This document shows positions 16,593-24,796 of a stretch of DNA of 64,000 nucleotides, piece after piece. How positions within the stretch are numbered: the first letter of the stretch is position 1; every line of letters begins with the position of its first letter. Both the position numbers and the translations under genes were made by a program. This DNA comes from Paenibacillus_AR sp051594765 (GTDB lineage: Bacteria > Bacillota > Bacilli > Paenibacillales > NBRC-103111): NCBI RefSeq assembly GCF_051594765.1, contig NZ_JBPPGJ010000011.1:1-64000 (forward strand). The letters are read 5' to 3'. The notes below the pieces were generated by a model that was not told the DNA's origin, did no database searches, and worked only from the letters and a program-made list of their open reading frames with translations.

Positions 16593-17524
16593 GCTGGAGG
16601 GAGCCGTACCGCCAGTACAGAGGACTGCTCTTCGGCATCGGATACCGGATGACGGGCTCCGTGGCGGACGCGGAGGATCTGGTGCAGGATGTCTTCCTGC
16701 AGCTTCGGGATGTGCCGCCCGGCACCATCCGGCACATGAAGGCTTATCTGTGCCGGTCGGTCACCAACCGGGCGCTGGACCTGATGAAGTCCTCCCGCCG
16801 CCGCAGGGAGGATTATGTGGGCCCGTGGCTTCCCGAACCGCTGACCGGCAGCTGGGAGGCGGACCCCTGGGAGGAGGTGGCCCGCAAGGAGACGGTGGCC
16901 TTCGCCGTGCTTACGCTCCTGGAGAAGCTGAATCCCGTGGAGCGGGCCGTCTTCGTGCTGCGCGAGGCCTTCGGCTTCGAGTATGCGGACATCGCGGCCA
17001 TTCTGGGCAAGTCCGAAGCCAACTGCCGCAAGCTGCTGAGCCGGGTGAAGCCCAAGCTGGCGCCGATGCTGCAGGAGCCGGAGGCCGCCTCCACAGATGT
17101 CCTCGAAGCCGGCAGCCAAGCCGCAGCCCTGACCGAAGCCTTTCTCGACGCCTCCTCAACCGGACGGATGGATGGCTTCGTCCGGCTGCTGGCGGAGGAG
17201 GCCGTCCTCTACTCCGACGGCGGCGGCAAGGTCCGCGCCGCCATCCGGCCGATCTTCGGCAGCAGCCGGATCCTGGCATTCCTGGCCGGTCTGCAGCGCA
17301 AAGCCGAGGAGTCGGGGCAGACCATCACCCTCCGCCCCGTCCGGTTCAACGCGCAGATCGGCCTTGAGCTTCGGACCGGACCCTTTCTTACGGGTCTCTT
17401 GGCCTTCGGATTTCGGGACGGACATATTACGGAGCTGTTCCTTCAGCGCAATCCCGATAAGATGGCTTCGTATCCCGACAGCCCTGAAGCTTCACCATTC
17501 CATACCGGAGGTCGGCAAGCATGA
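16559..17524 (+). CDS. ECF41-family RNA polymerase sigma factor with fused SnoaL-like regulatory domain
   Basis: 321 aa from ATG 16559 (GGAGG 8 nt upstream; further-upstream in-frame ATGs lack a site). Sigma region 2 is ~12-78, region 4 ~110-165, and the SnoaL-like extension ~185-300. All three hallmark motifs of ECF41 are present: WLPEP in the linker (90-94), DGGGK (220-224) and NPDKM (298-302). In this group the C-terminal domain is fused to the sigma factor and tunes its activity in place of a membrane anti-sigma factor; no anti-sigma gene is seen here. It overlaps the oxidoreductase gene by 34 nt and the CWC gene by 4 nt (ATGA), so all three are one transcript. The inducing signal is unknown. 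Confidence 0.95.
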   Translation: MDLEHSQSVEISWREPYRQYRGLLFGIGYRMTGSVADAEDLVQDVFLQLRDVPPGTIRHMKAYLCRSVTNRALDLMKSSRRRREDYVGPWLPEPLTGSWEADPWEEVARKETVAFAVLTLLEKLNPVERAVFVLREAFGFEYADIAAILGKSEANCRKLLSRVKPKLAPMLQEPEAASTDVLEAGSQAAALTEAFLDASSTGRMDGFVRLLAEEAVLYSDGGGKVRAAIRPIFGSSRILAFLAGLQRKAEESGQTITLRPVRFNAQIGLELRTGPFLTGLLAFGFRDGHITELFLQRNPDKMASYPDSPEASPFHTGGRQA

Positions 17525-17754
17525 CGGCAGCATCTTCCCCATCCCCTGCAAGCCATCCCTCGATCTGCCCCCTGTGCGGCGGCGACAATGCCTGTGCCGC
17601 TCAGGCGGGACTGGATCCGCGAAGCTGCTGGTGCATGAAGGCCGGGTTTCCTCCCGGCCTGCTGGAGCGCGTTCCGCCGGAGCTCCGCCGGCAAGCCTGC
17701 ATCTGCCGCAGCTGTCTGGAGCGTTACCGAGAGGAGCATCCGGAGGAGCGCTGA
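17521..17754 (+). CDS. small cysteine-rich CWC-family protein
   Basis: 77 aa. The Cys pattern CPLCGGDNAC...SCWCMK...ACICRSC (eight Cys) is that of the cysteine-rich CWC family, small proteins of unknown function that probably bind zinc. The start codon overlaps the sigma factor's stop (ATGA at 17521-17524), implying translational coupling. Membership in an ECF41 operon suggests a redox or metal-related role, but that is only context. A terminator follows. Confidence 0.8.
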   Translation: MTAASSPSPASHPSICPLCGGDNACAAQAGLDPRSCWCMKAGFPPGLLERVPPELRRQACICRSCLERYREEHPEER

Positions 17755-17780
17755 TTCTCGGAGCTGCGGCTCCAGACCCA

Positions 17781-17835
17781 GGCCGAAACCCTTCCCTCCC
17801 CAAGCCATTGGCAGGAGGGGGGCTTCGGCTTTTTC
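17781..17835 (+). terminator. rho-independent terminator of the ECF41 operon
   Basis: A long, slightly imperfect stem (about 17781-17799 with 17814-17830, GGCCGAA...CCTCC against GGAGG...TTCGGCT) is followed by TTTTT. Confidence 0.8.
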
Positions 17836-17944
17836 GGCGTTGTGCCGAATTTGTCGCAAATCCGCCTCTTTTCCCGCATTAACGGCGGTATAAAATGGGA
17901 GGGATGGCGGTCTATATGCCGCCGCAAGATCGGAGGTATGCACG

Positions 17945-18544
17945 ATGAAACGAATGCTTACGGTCCTGGGGATCCTGTCGGGACTCTTCTACCTGGCCGC
18001 GGTCGTCACCGGCGACCTTCTTCGGGACGATTACAATGCCCTGGCCAACAGCATCAGCGAGCTGACCTTGACCGGCGCCGATTACAAGGAATGGATGGAC
18101 CTGCTCTTCACCCTATACAACCTGAGCTTGCTGGGCTTCGGCCTGGGCCTGGCCCGCTCCGGACCCATAGAGCTCAGCTGGACGCGGCTTGGCGGCTGGG
18201 TGCTGACGGCAACCGCTTTTTTCGGGCTGCTGATGTACTTCTTCCCCCAGGATCCCCGCCATACGGAGGCCACCTTGGCCGGAACCGTCCACCTGATTCT
18301 CGCCGGGATCCTCTCCCCGCTCACCATCCTGGCCGTGCTGTTCCTGGGCTTGGGAGTTCGGCGTCCCCGGGCGATGCGCTTCTATTCCTACGGGTCCTGC
18401 CTGTTCATTCTCCTGACGGGGGGCTATACGGCGCTGCACATCGACAGCCCCTATATGGGTCTGTATGAGCGCTTCACCATCCTCGGCTTCATCCTCTGGC
18501 TCATCGTCTATTCGGGAAGCCGGCTTGGGCAGCTCCGTTCCTAG
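17945..18544 (+). CDS. DUF998 family integral membrane protein
   Basis: 199 aa, ATG 17945 preceded by GGAGG. About six hydrophobic helices are seen. The N-terminus (MKRMLTVLGILSGLFYLAAVV, followed by DYNALANSISELT) fits the DUF998 pattern of multi-spanning proteins without a known function. The gene stands alone, downstream of the ECF41 terminator and before a WYL-type regulator in the same direction; a TATAAA at 17889-17894 may belong to its promoter. Confidence 0.8.
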   Translation: MKRMLTVLGILSGLFYLAAVVTGDLLRDDYNALANSISELTLTGADYKEWMDLLFTLYNLSLLGFGLGLARSGPIELSWTRLGGWVLTATAFFGLLMYFFPQDPRHTEATLAGTVHLILAGILSPLTILAVLFLGLGVRRPRAMRFYSYGSCLFILLTGGYTALHIDSPYMGLYERFTILGFILWLIVYSGSRLGQLRS

Positions 18545-18620
18545 GTGATAGGCTTGCGGTCCGCAGCGAGGCGTCGTATGCTGGATCCAAAAGGGGATTC
18601 CCCCATCAAGGAGGCGGCCC

Positions 18621-19571
18621 ATGAACAAAACCGACCGGATGCTCGCCATCGTCCTCGAGCTCCAGAAGAGGAATAACCGGAGGGCGGAGGATCTGGCCGC
18701 CACCTTCGAGACCAGCGTCCGCACCATCTACCGGGACATGCAGGCGCTCAGCGAGGCCGGCGTGCCCGTCGTCGGCTCCCCCGGCAAGGGATATTCGCTG
18801 ATGGAGGGCTATTTTTTGCCGCCGGTCAGCTTCACGCCCGGAGAATCCGTCGCCCTCGTCATCGGCACGGAGTTCATCGAGCAGCGCTTCGACTCGGACT
18901 ATGCCGTCCATGCCGGCCGAGCCCGGGACAAGATCACCGCGGTCCTCCCTCCCGCTGTCCGGGAAGAAGCCGAGCGGGTCCGCTCCGCCATGAAGCTTCG
19001 CACGGAGGGAACGCCGGCGGGCTCAGGCTCTGCGGGAGACACCATGAAGCTGCTCCGCAGAGCTATTCTGGACAGCCGGAAGGTGGCCTTCAACTACCGC
19101 AAGAGATACCCGGACGAGGAAGAAGCTCCCGAGCTTAGGCGGACCGTATCCCCTTACGGCCTCGTTCTCGTCAACGGGGCTTGGATTCTGGTGGCCGACT
19201 GCGGGCTGCGCAAGGAGATCCGGCATTTCCGGCTGTCCCGGATGTCGGAGCCGGAGCTTCTGGAGGAGACCTTCCGGCGGCCGCCTGATTTTGACCTGAC
19301 CCGGTATACCCCGCCCGATGACCGGAAGCTATACGCCCGGGTGAGGGTCACGGATCTGATTGCCGATCGGGTCCGGGAATCCGGGAACTTCTTCCTGGAG
19401 GGGATCCAGGAGCAGGAGGACGGCTTCCCCCATCTGGTCTTCCGGATCCGGAAGCCGACGGATCTTCTGCATACGGTGATGGGCTGGGGAGCCGGCGCCT
19501 GGGTGCTGGAGCCGGAGGAACTGCGCAGGCTGGTCCGCGAAGAAATTCTGCAAATGACAGAACGCTACTGA
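18621..19571 (+). CDS. WYL-domain transcriptional regulator (YafY/DeoR-like)
   Basis: 316 aa. An N-terminal winged helix-turn-helix (residues ~4-60, LAATFETSVRTIYRDMQALSEAG) is followed by a WYL domain (~140-215, with RRTVSPYGLVLVNGAWILVADC and FRLSRM) and a C-terminal WCX-type extension. Proteins of this type bind DNA as repressors or activators and use the WYL domain to sense a small ligand or nucleic acid. The gene directly precedes a DinB-family gene, a pairing often seen in Bacillales. A perfect inverted repeat overlaps its stop codon and could be its operator for the DinB gene. Confidence 0.87.
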   Translation: MNKTDRMLAIVLELQKRNNRRAEDLAATFETSVRTIYRDMQALSEAGVPVVGSPGKGYSLMEGYFLPPVSFTPGESVALVIGTEFIEQRFDSDYAVHAGRARDKITAVLPPAVREEAERVRSAMKLRTEGTPAGSGSAGDTMKLLRRAILDSRKVAFNYRKRYPDEEEAPELRRTVSPYGLVLVNGAWILVADCGLRKEIRHFRLSRMSEPELLEETFRRPPDFDLTRYTPPDDRKLYARVRVTDLIADRVRESGNFFLEGIQEQEDGFPHLVFRIRKPTDLLHTVMGWGAGAWVLEPEELRRLVREEILQMTERY

Positions 19572-19593
19572 CATACTCTTGTCAGTAGCGTTC
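19560..19593. promoter_or_regulatory. 13-bp inverted repeat overlapping the regulator's stop codon
   Basis: GAACGCTACTGAC (19560-19572) and GTCAGTAGCGTTC (19581-19593) form a perfect dyad with an 8-nt spacer. No T-run follows, and a TATAGT lies just downstream (19597-19602), so an operator in the DinB gene's promoter is as likely as a terminator. Confidence 0.5.
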
Positions 19594-19637
19594 CTGTATA
19601 GTGGGGGTATCCCATGAAACGAAAGGTTGGATGAAGC

Positions 19638-20213
19638 ATGAACCGGACTTACGATACCCAAGCGATTTTGAAGCAAGTGGAGACTCTGACCTCGGATTAT
19701 ATCCGCACGATGGAGTCCTACAGCATCGAGCAGCTGCAGCTTACGCCCAGCGACGAGGACTGGTCACTCGGGCAGATGTATCTTCACCTGGCGCGCACCA
19801 CACAGTTCATGCAGGTCCGCAATATTGTGGCATGCCGCGAGGGATCAGCGAACCCCGCCGTCACCGGCCGCGGCAAAACCGAGCCCGGCGAAGCCACCTT
19901 CTCGCAGGACGGCTTCCCACCCGTGCGGATCCGGGTGCCGGCCTCCCCGCAGTACACGCCCCCGCAGCCCGAGAGCAAGGAAGAGATCCGGAACGCCCTG
20001 CAGGCTGCCTTGGAGCTGCTCTGCGAAGTAGAGCCCGCCCTGGCCGGTATCCCTCCCGAATATACGGTGGAGCATCCCCGGCTTGGGGGCTTGAACGCCG
20101 TCGAATGGTTTGCGCTGGCCGGTATGCACTACCGCCATCACCTGCTGCAGCAGGAGCGGCTGGAGCAGTTCCTGGCCTCTGTTCAGAACTCCGTTCCGCG
20201 GACCTTGGCATAA
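19638..20213 (+). CDS. DinB-family protein
   Basis: 191 aa, predicted cytoplasmic four-helix bundle of the DinB/YfiT-like superfamily, which often carries a three-His metal site and acts in thiol transfer or has no known role. Candidate metal ligands are His in SLGQMYLHLARTTQF (~residue 52) and the HYRHH cluster (~157-161), matching the family spacing. It lies 66 nt after the WYL regulator and is probably regulated by it. Its last 31 nt overlap the end of the convergent GNAT gene. Confidence 0.8.
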   Translation: MNRTYDTQAILKQVETLTSDYIRTMESYSIEQLQLTPSDEDWSLGQMYLHLARTTQFMQVRNIVACREGSANPAVTGRGKTEPGEATFSQDGFPPVRIRVPASPQYTPPQPESKEEIRNALQAALELLCEVEPALAGIPPEYTVEHPRLGGLNAVEWFALAGMHYRHHLLQQERLEQFLASVQNSVPRTLA

Positions 20214-20761
20214 ACCATGCTGTCTCGCAGCGCCCCGTCGACCCCGCAAGTCTCCCTGCGCAGGATGCCCTCCAGGGTGAATCCGGACCGTTCGGCGACC
20301 CGGGAGCTCCGGAGGTTGCGGGCGTCGCAGCGGATCTCTATCCGGTTGGCTTGAAGCTCCCGGATGGCGAACGCTGTTATGGCCTCCACCGCCTCCAGCA
20401 TATAGCCTTTGCCGCCGCAGGAGGTCCGGAGCCAATAACCGATCTCGAACTTGCGGGCCTCCCAGTCGATGCGGTGCAGACCGCTGCTGCCGACCAAATC
20501 TCCCGTCTCTTTCGAGAACAGCAGCAGACGAAGATCCGAGCGCTGGATGAACTCCGCCACCGATCGGCGGATATTGGCCTCGGAATCCTCCACAGTGGGG
20601 ATATGCTCCGCCCATGGCATCCAGGGGAGCAGCTCCGCCCTGCTCTCCAGCACGGCGGCATTCACCTGCCGTCCGTCTCCTTCCCGCGGGGCGCGGATCA
20701 ACAGACGGGGAGATTCGAAGCTGTCTGGAAAATTCAATAGTATCGGTCGGGGGGACTGCAT
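20183..20761 (-). CDS. GNAT-family N-acetyltransferase (RimJ/RimL-like)
   Basis: 192 aa from ATG 20761, with AGGAGG (minus strand, 20776-20771) at 9 nt; a 19-codon longer reading lacks a site. The pattern is that of RimJ/RimL-type acetyltransferases: N-terminal ESPRLLIRAP, GSSGLHRIDWEARKFEIGYWL, the acetyl-CoA loop (GGKGYMLEAVEAI) and RIEIRCDARNLRSSRVAERSGF. The substrate could be an N-terminal amine, an antibiotic or a small metabolite; sequence alone does not tell. It is convergent with the DinB gene and overlaps it by 31 nt, so no terminator fits between them. Confidence 0.87.
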   Translation of the reverse strand: MQSPRPILLNFPDSFESPRLLIRAPREGDGRQVNAAVLESRAELLPWMPWAEHIPTVEDSEANIRRSVAEFIQRSDLRLLLFSKETGDLVGSSGLHRIDWEARKFEIGYWLRTSCGGKGYMLEAVEAITAFAIRELQANRIEIRCDARNLRSSRVAERSGFTLEGILRRETCGVDGALRDSMVYAKVRGTEF

Positions 20762-20867
20762 GACTTGGTTCCTCCTTTTTTTTGGAACGGTGCTGCGGGT
20801 TGAACCATATTTTACCACGCCGCTTCAAGGACGTCTGCCCCCCCACACCAGCATTCGGACGAAAGAT

Positions 20868-20883
20868 AGGCCACCGGTGGCCT
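20868..20883. repeat. solitary copy of the GGCCAC/GTGGCC palindromic element
   Basis: AGGCCACCGGTGGCCT is a perfect 16-bp palindrome, in the ~170 bp between the GNAT start and the DUF2339 stop. Its context (GATAGGCCAC..GGTGGCCT) resembles the element repeated seven times at 36711-37107 (TTATAGGCCACTGGTGGCCT), suggesting one dispersed repeat family. Confidence 0.6.
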
Positions 20884-20932
20884 CTGTTGGGCGCTTACTC
20901 GGCTTATGCCCCCTACAAGGCCACCCTAGCGT

Positions 20933-22600
20933 CTATTCGATGATCGTAGACGTGTGGCCGGAACGATGCGGCTGCTGTGTCTGGCCCTCCTCCATCCCCC
21001 TGACGGATGCCGCCGGTGCGGCCGGGCTGACGGGCTCCACAGCGGGTTCCTCCTGCCAGCGGTGATTGATGTAGGAGATGGCGAAGGAGATGGCTGCCAT
21101 AACCAGCAGCACCAGTACCTTATACACCGTGTCCTCTCCGGACAGATCATAGAAGAGCACCTTGATGGAGACCATGCCGAGCACCACGGAGCCGAATCCC
21201 CGGAACAGCCTCTGCTTGCTGGAGGCCCCCCACAGGAACAGGAGCAGCGCATACACGCCCCAGACTACGGAGAGGGTCAGATCCCGGTCCCAGAAGCCGC
21301 TAAGCCGGTATTCCTCGAACATATTATCGATCTGGAGCATCAAGAGCCCTCCGACGATCAGATGGCTGACCACCGAGAAGAACCGGGACATGAAGACCTG
21401 CCCCCCATCCTTGACGGCGGAGAACGATGCCTTGAGCGAGTACCAGAAGCCCGTAGCCGCCAACAGCATCCAAGCGACGGCCGCACTGTTCAAGAAGGGC
21501 ATATAGACGCCGAACCATTCTCCACGGGGAGCGTCCCAGGTAACGGCGAACCAATACAGCGTCACCCCGGTCCAGACCGCCATGGAGACGGCCTGCAGCC
21601 ATTCGGCCTTCAGCCGAAGGGCCGCCGCCATCAGAAGCGCAGCCAGTATGCCCCAGACATATACGCTGATGATCGGCCTCATGTCTAGCCCGTCTCCCAG
21701 CTGGGATAGGGACAGCAGCAGCAGAATCGCGCCCCAGACCGCTTGTACCGTAATGGCCGTCGATGCCGACGAGCCGGACACCCGGTAAGCGACCAGCGCC
21801 AAACCGGCGTACAGCAGGCCCATGGCTGCCAGCGGATAGGCCATACGCAGAATCCCGTCCAGCACAATGCTGCTCCACAGCCCGAACAGCACGGCATTGA
21901 CGAAGCCCAGGTACAGGTTCATGCCGTCGAAGCAGCGGTCCGTCTTCCAGGAGGAGATGAAGAAGCCGACAACATAGAAGACGAAGGCGCAGACCGCATA
22001 CCGGAAGGGCATGCTCCAGAGCGAATCCGTTGCCGGGTCGAAGTGGATGTAATACACCATATAAGTCAGCCAGGTTCCTGCGAAAGCCAGCAGCCGAAAC
22101 TCTGCCCACCGTTTGCGGATACTGAGCGTGAAGTAAGCGGCATTCAGCACGAGCAGATACAAGAACAAGGTGAACACCTGATCGTTCTCCGGGCGCATGA
22201 CCAGAGGTGCGGCGAATGCTCCCAGCAGCGCCAGGTTCATCAGGATCCGCAGCCCATGGCGATAAGACAGGACCGTCAAGCCGACGGTCATGACCATCAT
22301 GGAGAGGAAGACCGTCATGGAATCCCACAGAGCGTAATACACCCCCGAAAAAGCGAAGGTCGTATACAATATCGACGCCCCCATGCCGCTTACGATCTCG
22401 CCGATGAAGAGGCGTTTGCCTAGAATCAGCTTCACCCCCAGGAGCATAGCTCCGGCTCCGGCAGCCAATCCGGCGCCTGTCTTCATGGAATTGGTGATCC
22501 AGCCTTGATCGATTGTGAACTTGAACAGATAAATGATGGAGCAGATGACGAACAGCGAGCCCAACAGGGAAGTCCAATGCTTCCGGAACCATACAGGCAT
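20933..22600 (-). CDS. DUF2339-like polytopic membrane protein
   Basis: 555 aa with about 16 hydrophobic helices filling nearly the whole chain and a short charged C-terminal tail. The text resembles DUF2339 predicted membrane proteins of Bacillales, whose role is unknown. Most relatives have an extra N-terminal coiled-coil region that is missing here; the start ATG 22600 has only a modest ribosome site (AAAGGGG, 10 nt upstream), but no in-frame extension was found. No terminator was recognised after it. Confidence 0.72.
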   Translation of the reverse strand: MPVWFRKHWTSLLGSLFVICSIIYLFKFTIDQGWITNSMKTGAGLAAGAGAMLLGVKLILGKRLFIGEIVSGMGASILYTTFAFSGVYYALWDSMTVFLSMMVMTVGLTVLSYRHGLRILMNLALLGAFAAPLVMRPENDQVFTLFLYLLVLNAAYFTLSIRKRWAEFRLLAFAGTWLTYMVYYIHFDPATDSLWSMPFRYAVCAFVFYVVGFFISSWKTDRCFDGMNLYLGFVNAVLFGLWSSIVLDGILRMAYPLAAMGLLYAGLALVAYRVSGSSASTAITVQAVWGAILLLLSLSQLGDGLDMRPIISVYVWGILAALLMAAALRLKAEWLQAVSMAVWTGVTLYWFAVTWDAPRGEWFGVYMPFLNSAAVAWMLLAATGFWYSLKASFSAVKDGGQVFMSRFFSVVSHLIVGGLLMLQIDNMFEEYRLSGFWDRDLTLSVVWGVYALLLFLWGASSKQRLFRGFGSVVLGMVSIKVLFYDLSGEDTVYKVLVLLVMAAISFAISYINHRWQEEPAVEPVSPAAPAASVRGMEEGQTQQPHRSGHTSTIIE

Positions 22601-22784
22601 CGGGATAAGCCCCTTTCACGTGGTTTTAGGACCAGGTCTTATCCCTATTGTGCCGTATCATTGCGTCTGCCATAAGTACTAACTTCCTCTAGTACCGGAA
22701 CGTATGTTCTATTAAAGGGTGCAATAAAAACCAGATCGGACCTACAGCTCAAAGGGCGGAATGTCCTGGATCAGCTCCGGCTCA

Positions 22785-23633
22785 TCATGGAGTTCCCTCA
22801 GCCTCCATTCGCTCCAGGACATACCGGGCCACCCCGTCCTCGTTGTGGCTTCCGGTCACATGGTCCGCCATGCGGATCAGGTCCGGATGGGCATTGGCCA
22901 CCGCCACCCGCGTTCCGCCCGCCTCGAACAGTCCGATATCGTTCAGATTGTCCCCGAAAACGGTAACTTCCGAGGGCTTGCAGCCCACGTGGCGTGCCCA
23001 CAGGAGCAGGCCGTCCCTCTTGTTGGCCTTCGGGTCGCTCATCTCCAGGAAGTAATGGTCCGGAATGTAGTTGTCCTTCATCATGTGGAGATGGATCCGG
23101 CCTCCGAAGGTGTCCGCCGCCTGCTTCCGCAGCGGCTCCAGCTCTTCGCGCAGGCCGATGTAGGTGATGGTCAGCGCTCTGCAATCCCCGGGGCATTCCA
23201 AACGCTTCACTTCCCTGAACCGCGGATCCCCCGGCCGGCTGTTGTAGAAATGAAGCTCTCCCGTCCGGAGCAGTTTCTCATGAAAGACCCGTTCCCGGTC
23301 CTTCCGGTCCAGCGTGAACAGATAGGGGATCAGCCCGTGATCCCGGCCCATTCCGATGATTGCGTTGGCTATATGCCGATCCAGCCACGCTCCGTCCAAC
23401 ACCTGCAGACTCGCCGGGTCCAGGAGCATGGCACCATTATAGAGAACCAGCGGGTACTTCCAGGGGATGCCGGCTGCGGCAATGCTGGAGCTCGTATAGC
23501 CACGGGCGGTGGCATAGCTGATGACGGCCCCACGGTGCAGGGCATCGGCGATGGTCCGCCTGGTCCACTCGGAGGCCTGGGCATCCGAACGGAGCAGGGT
23601 TCCGTCCAGATCGGTCAGAACGTACAAGGTCAT
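22785..23633 (-). CDS. HAD-superfamily hydrolase (Cof type)
   Basis: 282 aa. All HAD signatures are visible: motif I DLDGTLL (residues 8-14, the first Asp being the nucleophile), motif II region SYATARGY, and motif IV VFGDNLNDIGLFEAGG (~225-240). The inserted cap (C2b) between ~85 and ~190 assigns it to the Cof subfamily of cytoplasmic sugar-phosphate or cofactor phosphatases. Its start overlaps the stop of the GNAT gene by 4 nt (ATGA), so the two are translationally coupled. Confidence 0.9.
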   Translation of the reverse strand: MTLYVLTDLDGTLLRSDAQASEWTRRTIADALHRGAVISYATARGYTSSSIAAAGIPWKYPLVLYNGAMLLDPASLQVLDGAWLDRHIANAIIGMGRDHGLIPYLFTLDRKDRERVFHEKLLRTGELHFYNSRPGDPRFREVKRLECPGDCRALTITYIGLREELEPLRKQAADTFGGRIHLHMMKDNYIPDHYFLEMSDPKANKRDGLLLWARHVGCKPSEVTVFGDNLNDIGLFEAGGTRVAVANAHPDLIRMADHVTGSHNEDGVARYVLERMEAEGTP

Positions 23634-24079
23634 AAAGGAACCTCCCGCAGCTCCTTCTTGAAGCCCTTCGCCCGGTCGGGACCGTAGCCCAACGCATCGT
23701 AGAACCGGTGGGCTTCCTGCCTATGGATCCCTGAGACGAGCATAGCGTAGCTGCAGCCCCGGCTGGCGGCAATCCGCTCCAGCTCCAGCATGAGTGCCTT
23801 CCCGATGCCGCGCCCTCTGCAGGAGGCGGCGACCACCACATTTTCCACCACCATGAACGGTCGGCAGGCCTTCACCAGATCATAGCAGACGATGCCCATC
23901 ACCGAGCCCACCAGCCCGTCCCGGCTGTCGAAGGCGCCAATCAGGTAATACTGGGGATCCTTCCGGATCACCTCGTAGACGTCCCGCATCCGGTGCGGAT
24001 CCGAAGCTTCTCCCGTCAGCTCCCGGTACAACTCGCCTAAGGCCGTTACATCCTGCTCCTCTATCCTACGGATTTCCAT
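23630..24079 (-). CDS. GNAT-family N-acetyltransferase
   Basis: 149 aa, single GNAT domain. Motif A with the acetyl-CoA-binding CRGRGIGKALML (~residues 88-99) and the later HRQEAHRFYDALGY are clear. The substrate is unknown. It lies 45 nt after the response-regulator gene and overlaps the HAD gene by 4 nt, so kinase, regulator, GNAT and HAD may form one operon. Confidence 0.88.
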   Translation of the reverse strand: MEIRRIEEQDVTALGELYRELTGEASDPHRMRDVYEVIRKDPQYYLIGAFDSRDGLVGSVMGIVCYDLVKACRPFMVVENVVVAASCRGRGIGKALMLELERIAASRGCSYAMLVSGIHRQEAHRFYDALGYGPDRAKGFKKELREVPL

Positions 24080-24124
24080 ACTCCAACTCCCTTCCGATGG
24101 TTGACGCCGGATGGTTCGGACCCA

Positions 24125-24796
24125 TCACGGCTTCGACTCTTCCTCGAAGAGGCCCATTTCCCTGGCCTGACGGGCCGCCTCCTTGCTGGTGCTTCCCCCC
24201 AGCTTCTTCAGCACGTTCCCAACGTGAACCTTGATCGTACGCAGCGAGAGAAACAGCTTGTCGGCAATATCCGTCTGGGTATGCCCCTCGTCGATCATCT
24301 TCAGGACTTGAAGCTCGGAAGGCGTGATCCGGTCCTTCAGCTCCTTGACCCGGTAGTGCTGCTCCAGCTGCTTCAGCCGCCGGAACTCCTCGCGCATCTG
24401 CTCGGCGACATAAGCGTTCATCGGGGACAGCTTGGCATAAGCCGCCCGGACCGCAGCAGGGATCTGCTCGAAGTCGGTCTTGACCAGGTAGTCGATGGCC
24501 CCGACCTTGTAAGCGCCGAAGATCATCTCCTTCTCCTGGAGCGAGGTGAGCATGATGACCCGGGCCGGAGTCGTGGAGCAGATCCGCTGGGCCAGATCGA
24601 TCCCCTCCGCCGTGCCATGCAGCATGATGTCCAGGAGAGCCACGTCGAACTCCGCCTCCCCGATAACCCGCTCGGCCTCCTCGCGCGTACTTGCCGTGGC
24701 CGTAATTCGAAAGTCCGGCTGCCGGCTCAGATAGGCTTCCAGGCCCCGGAGCCAATCGCGGTCATCCTCAATTATTAACAGACGTATGGGCTCCAT
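24125..24796 (-). CDS. NarL/LuxR-type response regulator
   Basis: 223 aa. The receiver domain (1-~125) keeps the acidic pair (IIEDD, ~9-11), the phospho-acceptor Asp in LLDIML (~56), Thr/Ser in MLTSLQ and Lys in LVKTD (~107). A LuxR-type helix-turn-helix is at ~155-215 (TPSELQVLKMIDEG, LRTIKVHVGNVLKKL). Start ATG 24796 follows a strong GAGGAGGG. The gene starts 29 nt inside the end of the kinase gene, a clear two-component pair. Likely targets are its own operon and perhaps the downstream enzymes; the signal is unknown. Confidence 0.94.
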   Translation of the reverse strand: MEPIRLLIIEDDRDWLRGLEAYLSRQPDFRITATASTREEAERVIGEAEFDVALLDIMLHGTAEGIDLAQRICSTTPARVIMLTSLQEKEMIFGAYKVGAIDYLVKTDFEQIPAAVRAAYAKLSPMNAYVAEQMREEFRRLKQLEQHYRVKELKDRITPSELQVLKMIDEGHTQTDIADKLFLSLRTIKVHVGNVLKKLGGSTSKEAARQAREMGLFEEESKP

